From Balanoglossus misakiensis (taxonomy: Eukaryota; Hemichordata), in the NCBI GenBank assembly GCA_040954595.2, contig CM082578.2:18228001-18292000 (forward strand): DNA of 64,000 bases, in the 5' to 3' direction. Below, in pieces: positions 59,501-64,000 of this stretch (position 1 is the stretch's first letter; each line of letters begins with the position of its first letter). The position numbers and the translations under genes are program-made. The notes under the pieces were generated by a model, which saw only the letters and a program-made list of their open reading frames with translations, was not told where the DNA came from and did not search any database.

Positions 59501-61941
59501 AGGTAAAAATTTATGTCAGTTTACTTTTTTGTGGGTTATATTATCCTGCTTATTTTATCAAGTGAGAACATTCAAGTCGATTCCCATGTAAATTAAAATA
59601 TCAAATATTGCTTTCTGTAAATCTTATGCTGAATTTGAAATTTATTTTTCAGCCAACAACCGAATATCAGATGTGGGAATCAAACATATGGCCAAGTACT
59701 GCCACGACCTACGCCATGTGTATCTGGCTGATTGCCCCAGACTAACTGATATATCATTGAAATCCCTGTCCACATGTAGAAATATCAATGTACTCAATGT
59801 TGCTGACTGCGTAAGGTAATTTGGTTGACAAGTCTTTATTGAGGAAATTTGCAACTGTGATTGGTTCTTTCATATTGATCCCATGTCTTCTCTCCTGGTG
59901 TCTGTATAATTGTCATTAAAAAATTACTTCTTGTTTGATCAGTACAGTGGCATTTAGCTGTCATTGGGACTGAAGTTTCTGTATGCAATCATCTTGAGAC
60001 TGCCCCTTGGTATTTTGCTGTGTGTTCTGTGACCGCCACATACTAACGTGACTGCAACTGACATGTACGTGTGTATGCGCTTCTTTGCAGGATAAGTGAC
60101 ACTGGTGTGAGACAAATGGTTGAGGGCCCCTCAGGACCAAAGATCCGTGAAATGAATCTCACAAACTGTGTCAGAGTCAGCGATGTCTCTGTGCTCAGAA
60201 TCATGCAGAAGTAGGTTGCATAACTAGTACTTGGTGTAATAATTCTACTGGTGGTGGCATTTTCAGCCTCAAGGATTTTTTTCCATATAAGAATTGCCAA
60301 CATTTAAAAAAGTAACATAGGTCCACGTCTCATATAAGCAAATATGTTTTCACTTTTCAGATGTCACAACTTGACATACGCCAGTCTGTGTTTCTGTGAG
60401 CATATCACGGATGCTGGCGTAGAGTTACTTGGAAGTATGCCATCACTCATGTCAGTGGATATCTCAGGATGTAGTGTCACAGACTCTGTAAGTCGTCTTA
60501 TTTGAAATATTCTTTTATCACACGTACATGATTCTGGTTGAATAGGCTTTTGTATCTAGCACATACATGAAGCCATGGGTAACTACATTTTGACCCCAGA
60601 TTGAATGTTTATATAAACCACTTGTCCTGGGGCTGAAATCTTGAATGCAAGTCACCTGCACTGTCTTGACTGTATTAAAATTCTTACCATGCAAACCTTG
60701 ACTGCAAGCTAAAACTACCAGTACCTGACCTGAAGTTGATCTTGGTGCAAATCCCCAATCATCACCTGGATCTTGCCCTTGAGCACTATGTCCACTTTCT
60801 ATCAGGGTTTGGCATCATTGGGTAACAACCCAAGACTTCTAGACGTCACCATAGCCGAGTGTTTCCAGATCACAGACCTCGGCATCCAGAAATTTGCCCA
60901 GCAGTGTCGGGACTTGGAACGCCTGGATGTGTCTCACTGCTCCAATCTGACAGACAGTGCCATCAAAAACTTAGCATTCTGCTGTCGTCGTCTGGTAGTG
61001 CTCAATCTCACCGGCTGTTACTTGGTAAGTTTTGATCTGTGTGTGGTTAACTGGGATAGCAGACATGATCATGGATGAAGCTGCTTTTGGGGTCATCATG
61101 TTGTGGTAGTGAACGTTTATAATGTATCAGGGATGATACATTTTTGATGTGTATAGGAAGTGCAGTAGTCTCTGTGATGGGTTTGATGAACTTGGAACCT
61201 TTCAATCACAGACAGCACTTAATACTGTTACTTCAAACCATTGTACAGTGGACTAAAGGTATGTAGGATGTGTGGAAATCAAAATTTATTTTCAGTTTTA
61301 TTTTGCAGCATAGTTTTTATATCATCCACAATGAAAGGATTTTGGATCCCCATGTTAGTCAACCATTTCAGACTTGATTTTCTGATGTGATACGTCTCTT
61401 CAAGTGTGTGAAGTGTCCAATACCTCGAAATTTTACAACCGATATGCCACTTCCTTTCATGGTTGAAGCGTTACACAGTTTTGGCCTAACAATTTTTTTT
61501 TCTGATTTGGTTTCAGCTTACGGACTTGAGCATCCAGTACCTATCTGGGGTTTGTCACTACCTGCATAGCTTAGATATCTCTGGGTGTGTGCATGTAAGT
61601 GATAAGTCCTTGAGGTATTTGCGCAAGGGATGTAAGCGTATGAGAGTACTCATCATGTTGTACTGCAGAAATGTCTCCAAGTAAGTCAGCTTTAAATATG
61701 TTTTTTTTTTTTCACTTTTGTCATGTTTACCCCCCCCCCCCCTCCCAATCACCAGTTGTGCCAACTACAAAGTTTGTTTTTGTTATTTCTTCTCCAACCC
61801 TCCAGGACAGCGTTTCAGAAACTGCAAGGCAAGATCAAGTCAGTCACTTGGAACAATGATGACCCTCCCACATACTTCTTCCGCAAACCATCGAAAACAC
61901 AAGTAAAGAATCCAGAAATAGCTGGTTCCGGCACTGGATAA
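46881..61941 (+). CDS. FBXL13: FBXL13 / DRC6 orthologue, F-box and leucine-rich repeat protein, 19 exons, 797 aa
   Basis: Nineteen GT-AG exons join in frame to 797 codons plus TAA (human 735). Coordinates: 46881-46955, 47652-47773, 48065-48161, 50790-50857, 51070-51224, 51491-51600, 53632-53733, 54097-54192, 54538-54563, 58087-58196, 58558-58711, 58950-59079, 59283-59502, 59653-59815, 60091-60210, 60361-60487, 60806-61024, 61517-61680, 61806-61941. Residues 1-60 (MASLKGVNPE...KHRLPDVFE...PDDPMEFIAEKL) match the human start MASLTPELKHFLKKHKLPE and resemble an RIIa-type dimerisation fold. Residues 117-209 carry three Trp repeats. About 233-280 is the F-box (ISMLPRKAAVKIFSFV...CRSWKMI). From about 297 to 750 there are about 18 cysteine-containing LRRs. 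FBXL13 is DRC6, a nexin-dynein regulatory complex subunit of motile cilia, and as an F-box protein a potential SKP1-CUL1 ubiquitin-ligase adaptor. Confidence 0.95.
47508..47570 (+). repeat. (GAT)21 microsatellite in FBXL13 intron 1
   Basis: 63 uninterrupted bases ending about 80 bases before the exon 2 acceptor. Confidence 0.95.
47652..47773 (+). CDS. FBXL13: FBXL13 coding exon 2
   Basis: Acceptor ctttttcag, donor AAATG|gtaagg, phase 2. Residues 26-65 with GLAVICPDDPMEFIAEKL, matching GLCVMCPEDP of human. Confidence 0.95.
48065..48161 (+). CDS. FBXL13: FBXL13 coding exon 3
   Basis: Acceptor ctctttcacag; the split Trp66 opens WDMLIPEELKPKDKP, like WDMF in human. The donor CAG|gttcat is the weakest of the gene, but a stop follows nine codons later and this site restores phase 0. 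Confidence 0.85.
50790..50857 (+). CDS. FBXL13: FBXL13 coding exon 4
   Basis: Acceptor cctgtgtacag, donor TTTGG|gtaagt, phase 2. Residues 99-120: PTPEQYAKAYQHYNNRLISI then CF, leading into the first Trp repeat. Confidence 0.88.
51070..51224 (+). CDS. FBXL13: FBXL13 coding exon 5
   Basis: Acceptor ccttcttcccag, donor GCAT|gtaagt, phase 1. Residues 121-172, highly basic, containing Trp repeats centred on W123 (GAW) and W160 (HLKQW). Confidence 0.93.
51491..51600 (+). CDS. FBXL13: FBXL13 coding exon 6
   Basis: Acceptor gtctcatacag, donor GAG|gtaagt, phase 0. Residues 173-209 with the third Trp repeat SRLVFEAWHNVMLDSRR (W194). Confidence 0.93.
52832..52843 (+). other. FBXL13: Candidate 12-nt microexon of FBXL13
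   Basis: TCACAGACATTG is bounded by a long pyrimidine tract ending taatag and by a consensus donor gtaagt. It would insert S-Q-T-L in phase 0 between exons 6 and 7, both of which are phase 0 at this junction. No homologue confirms it. Confidence 0.3.
53632..53733 (+). CDS. FBXL13: FBXL13 coding exon 7
   Basis: Acceptor cattttttcag type, donor AAG|gtgaga, phase 0. Residues 210-243: an acidic linker with DDDD, then ISMLPRKAAVK, the F-box start. Confidence 0.95.
53899..53991 (+). mobile_element. piggyBac-like MITE, copy B (93 bp)
   Basis: TTAACCCTCTTACCCCC at the left end and GTGAAAGGGTTAA at the right, TTAA intact at both ends. It is the same length as copy A at 16267 and shares TACCATAGAAAA and TTTGGACTGAACCATGG. 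It lies in FBXL13 intron 7, 100 bp before exon 8. Confidence 0.75.
54097..54192 (+). CDS. FBXL13: FBXL13 coding exon 8 (F-box)
   Basis: Acceptor attttgtttcag, donor AGG|gtaggt, phase 0. Residues 244-275: IFSFVDISDLGRCAMVCRSW and downstream ITMTSSLW, the core of the F-box. Confidence 0.96.
54538..54563 (+). CDS. FBXL13: FBXL13 coding exon 9 (26 nt)
   Basis: Acceptor ctgtttcttttctcag, donor CAA|gtgagt, phase 2. Encodes LDLHIVRN plus two bases of Lys284. It joins exon 8 LW-SR to exon 10 without gaps against human DFSSVKN. Confidence 0.88.
55128..55160 (+). other. FBXL13: Candidate 33-nt cassette exon of FBXL13
   Basis: A pyrimidine-rich tract ending tttgtaag and a donor GAA|gtgagt bound 33 bases that enter in phase 2 and leave in phase 2, matching the exon 9-exon 10 junction. 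Insertion would add VYNVAHLLYMK before V285. The family does not need it for alignment. Confidence 0.25.
57615..57760 (+). repeat. CA/CATA-rich low-complexity tract
   Basis: Imperfect CACA, TACACA and CACATA units in FBXL13 intron 9. Confidence 0.85.
58087..58196 (+). CDS. FBXL13: FBXL13 coding exon 10 (first LRR)
   Basis: Acceptor is aaaaag after ctctttgcttcaact, an unusual A-rich ending; donor ATCG|gtgagt, phase 1. Residues 285-320 with LLNKCRPYLIHLNLRGC. Confidence 0.93.
58558..58711 (+). CDS. FBXL13: FBXL13 coding exon 11 (two LRRs)
   Basis: Acceptor ctgaatttcag, donor CCAG|gtaagg, phase 2. Residues 322-371: CKNLQDLNISEC and GCSTLLYLNLSHTLISD, matching human CRNLQELNVSDC and LYLNLSNTTI. 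Confidence 0.97.
58950..59079 (+). CDS. FBXL13: FBXL13 coding exon 12 (two LRRs)
   Basis: Acceptor tctcaacacag, donor CAG|gtaagt, phase 0. NLQYLSLAYCKRFSDKGLQY and KLVYLDLSGCTQ are close to identical to human FBXL13. Confidence 0.98.
59283..59502 (+). CDS. FBXL13: FBXL13 coding exon 13 (three LRRs)
   Basis: Acceptor atatttgacag, donor GAAG|gtaaaa, phase 1. Residues 416-488: ITVEGFRNVSQGC through RRLQRIRIE; GAPHLGDPIFKGL parallels human GAPHISDCTFRAL. Confidence 0.97.
59653..59815 (+). CDS. FBXL13: FBXL13 coding exon 14 (two LRRs)
   Basis: Acceptor ttatttttcag, donor TAAG|gtaatt, phase 2. DLRHVYLADCPRLTDISLKS and NINVLNVADCVR. Confidence 0.97.
60091..60210 (+). CDS. FBXL13: FBXL13 coding exon 15 (LRR)
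   Basis: Acceptor cttctttgcag, donor AGAA|gtaggt, phase 2. ISDTGVRQMVEGPSGPKIRE then MNLTNCVRVSD. Confidence 0.97.
60361..60487 (+). CDS. FBXL13: FBXL13 coding exon 16 (two LRRs)
   Basis: Acceptor ttttcacttttcag, donor TCT|gtaagt, phase 0. CHNLTYASLCFCEHITDAGV and SLMSVDISGCSVTDS. Confidence 0.97.
60806..61024 (+). CDS. FBXL13: FBXL13 coding exon 17 (three LRRs)
   Basis: Acceptor cactttctatcag, donor TTG|gtaagt, phase 0. Residues 626-698 with RLLDVTIAECFQITDLGIQ, DLERLDVSHCSNLTDSAI and LVVLNLTGC. Confidence 0.97.
61517..61680 (+). CDS. FBXL13: FBXL13 coding exon 18 (two LRRs)
   Basis: Acceptor tttggtttcag, donor CCAA|gtaagt, phase 2. Residues 699-752 with CHYLHSLDISGCVHVSD and MRVLIMLYCRNVS, matching human CHYLHILDISGCVLLTD. 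Confidence 0.97.
61806..61941 (+). CDS. FBXL13: FBXL13 coding exon 19 (C-terminal tail)
   Basis: Acceptor ctccaaccctccag. Residues 754-797: a short helix, then NNDDPPTYFF, the counterpart of human NTNDPPRWFG, and a polar tail ending SGTG with TAA at 61939-61941. Confidence 0.95.
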
Positions 61942-64000
61942 CAGGCACAATGATTCTTGTGCTAATGGAATTCTGAATGATGAAATATGACATCCACCTA
62001 GAAAAGCAATTTTAATGTTACTTGGTAGTATTCATACCATCCAATCAAATAATAGCCAAATTAATGTGTATATTTTGGTGATTTCTATAAAAATTCAATG
62101 GCATATTGTTACCATATATGAATTTTATGCAAATGCAATGTGCCAATATTATCCTTTTCCCTTTGTGGAACTGCCAATAATCTGTAAATATAGAAATTGT
62201 TTTTTATAAGTGATATTTAAATAGTTATTTTTTTTAAACTGTTATTCCACATTGTGCCAACTAGTTTTAGACCCTCATCGTAGATAAACCATTCTGCAGT
62301 GCAGTATGGAATATGGGCTAGCTGCCAGTGCTTTTTGCAAAGCATAGAGGGACCAAAGTTTGCATTCATCTGCAGGGAGGTGTCAAATGTGGGACGAGTA
62401 ATTCCGCAATTGTACTTGTACAACAGAATTCACTTCTCTGTTGAATTCAGATCCAAGTGAACATTTATTTGTCACCTTTTCACCAACGAACTTTGTGGTT
62501 CAGTTCTGTTGTTTGTGCTGGCATGGCTCAACCAACACAAAACAGGACAGATGGTTGAAAGGCCTGTCTGTCTGTCAGTGTTGCGTGCCAAATGAACCTC
62601 AAGATTTGGTGATGAGTGGTGACTAGAGATAGACAGGACAACTGGAACTGTACTCTCTCTGTTTGCAAGTCTCAAGTACAGTAATTTCAGGATATCTCAA
62701 GTAATCTCAGATAATCTCTGCTTGCTGTAGCTTCAATTAAAAGTAACATTATGGGGGCTTGGATATGAGAACTTTTAAACATTTCTTTTGAAATGAAACT
62801 GTACATTTCCTGTTGGTACTAAGGTTGTAACCTTTCAGTAATGAACGTTAATCTTAGCTAGTACCCTTTGCTTTTCATCAAATGGAATATTCCCATTGCT
62901 TTCTGCTACAAGTTGGTTCATAACAGGGAGATAAAGGGCATAGAACTAAGGTTGAAAGTCTGTCTCTGCTCTTAAAAGTCTTAATACATGTATTCTTAAA
63001 ATACATGATCTGCTGTGTGATCGACATCTTTTCACTGTCTCATGAATTAAGCGCTTGTAAAAACCATACGAAGATTGTATACAACAGTGACGGTTGTAGA
63101 CTTGGCCATGCTGTTACTATACAATACAGACTGTGTTGTGTGCACTGAGTACCTGTGCATTGACACCAATGTGTACAACTGAAGCGCACTTCAGTCTCAG
63201 AGAATTTATTTTTGTATAAAAACAGCAAGGTGTTCCCCCCACAAACAGATGTACAGGTTGTATACAATGATTACATCTCTTGCAACAACTACATCAGCTC
63301 TATTTCTCTTTCTCTACAATTGCTAAACTGCAGTCACTGCTGTGACAGAGCTATATCTCTTGCTTTAGTTCATTTGCAGATTACTTAGCGTGTGTATGCG
63401 TGCATATCCATGCGTGTACAGGAAACACATGTTTTGATACTACTCATCCTTGTCTTGGGAGCATTGACTCTTAATATGTATTTATTAATATGTACTGAAT
63501 TGCACAGGCTAACAAATGCGTGTGTTGCCATAATCCTTCCTGAGAGTGGATCAACCTTCTTTTAAATAGTTACAGATTCTGTCAAAATCTTAAATGGCTG
63601 ACGTCAACAGTAACATCACAGCAGTGCAGTTTGCTGAGATGACACATGCTGGGTAGTCCTCAAATGTAGAAAGTCAACATCCAACAGAAAGAGTACAGTT
63701 TCAATATGATATGTTATACCCCCTGGTACATGACACCACGGTACAAAGTCACAGGGTCCTGTGTGTTACTACAGAGAGATGAAGTCATTGCATCACTCCT
63801 AATGTAGCACACTCTGTTTTCAACCTTCTGCCAAAGATGGGTATGCAAAGGTTTAATTGAAAAAAATAATTTCATGTTTTCAAAAAGCAGGAACTGTAGG
63901 GAAATAATTCTGTCTGCCATCACAGAGACTAAGGCAATTGTTTTTCCTCAGTCATAAAGTTCATTGAAAAAAAAAAAGATTTGTTTAAAGTTGGTCAGAA
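61942..64000 (+). other. FBXL13 3' UTR and downstream flank
   Basis: The first poly(A)-like hexamer is a variant ATTAAA at 62736-62741; I see no canonical AATAAA between the stop and the window end. A CRE palindrome TGACGTCA lies at 63599-63606. No further gene is recognised. Confidence 0.5.

Overview
The window is eukaryotic and animal: A+T-rich DNA with GT-AG introns, microsatellites and miniature transposable elements. It holds three protein-coding genes, and every coding exon of each can be joined in frame. The source is probably a marine invertebrate. A non-vertebrate deuterostome (hemichordate, echinoderm or lancelet) fits best, but this is inference from protein divergence and genome texture, and a lophotrochozoan is not excluded.

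Layout: 1-1120 is upstream sequence and 5' UTR. At 1121-31105 (+) lies a TUSC2 (FUS1) orthologue, 3 exons and 116 aa, with only 351 coding bases spread over 30 kb. At 36580-45197 (-) lies a RASSF1/3/5-type gene, 7 exons and 378 aa, with C1, Ras-association and SARAH domains; it converges on TUSC2. At 46881-61941 (+) lies an FBXL13 (DRC6) orthologue, 19 exons and 797 aa, divergent from RASSF. 61942-64000 is 3' UTR or flank. There are no rRNA, tRNA or CRISPR features.

TUSC2 and RASSF1 are also adjacent in the human 3p21.3 tumour-suppressor region, so this is an ancient gene pair, though the orientation here differs from human as I recall it. FBXL13, a ciliary nexin-dynein regulatory complex subunit and F-box protein, shares a divergent promoter region of about 1.5 kb with RASSF. 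All three genes carry a YY1-type CAANATGGC motif at the 5' end. RASSF and FBXL13 have the identical 12-mer in opposite orientation.

The most unusual signals are: (1) a cluster of tiny hairpin insertions in TUSC2 intron 1 (2.0-6.2 kb), with unrelated stem sequences but the same TAG...CTA ends and 9-10 bp flanking direct repeats; (2) three Sfi1-like tryptophan repeats before the F-box of FBXL13, which may bind centrin; (3) a TTAA-flanked piggyBac-like MITE family with three copies; (4) candidate in-frame micro- and cassette exons in FBXL13; (5) microsatellites placed at RASSF splice sites.
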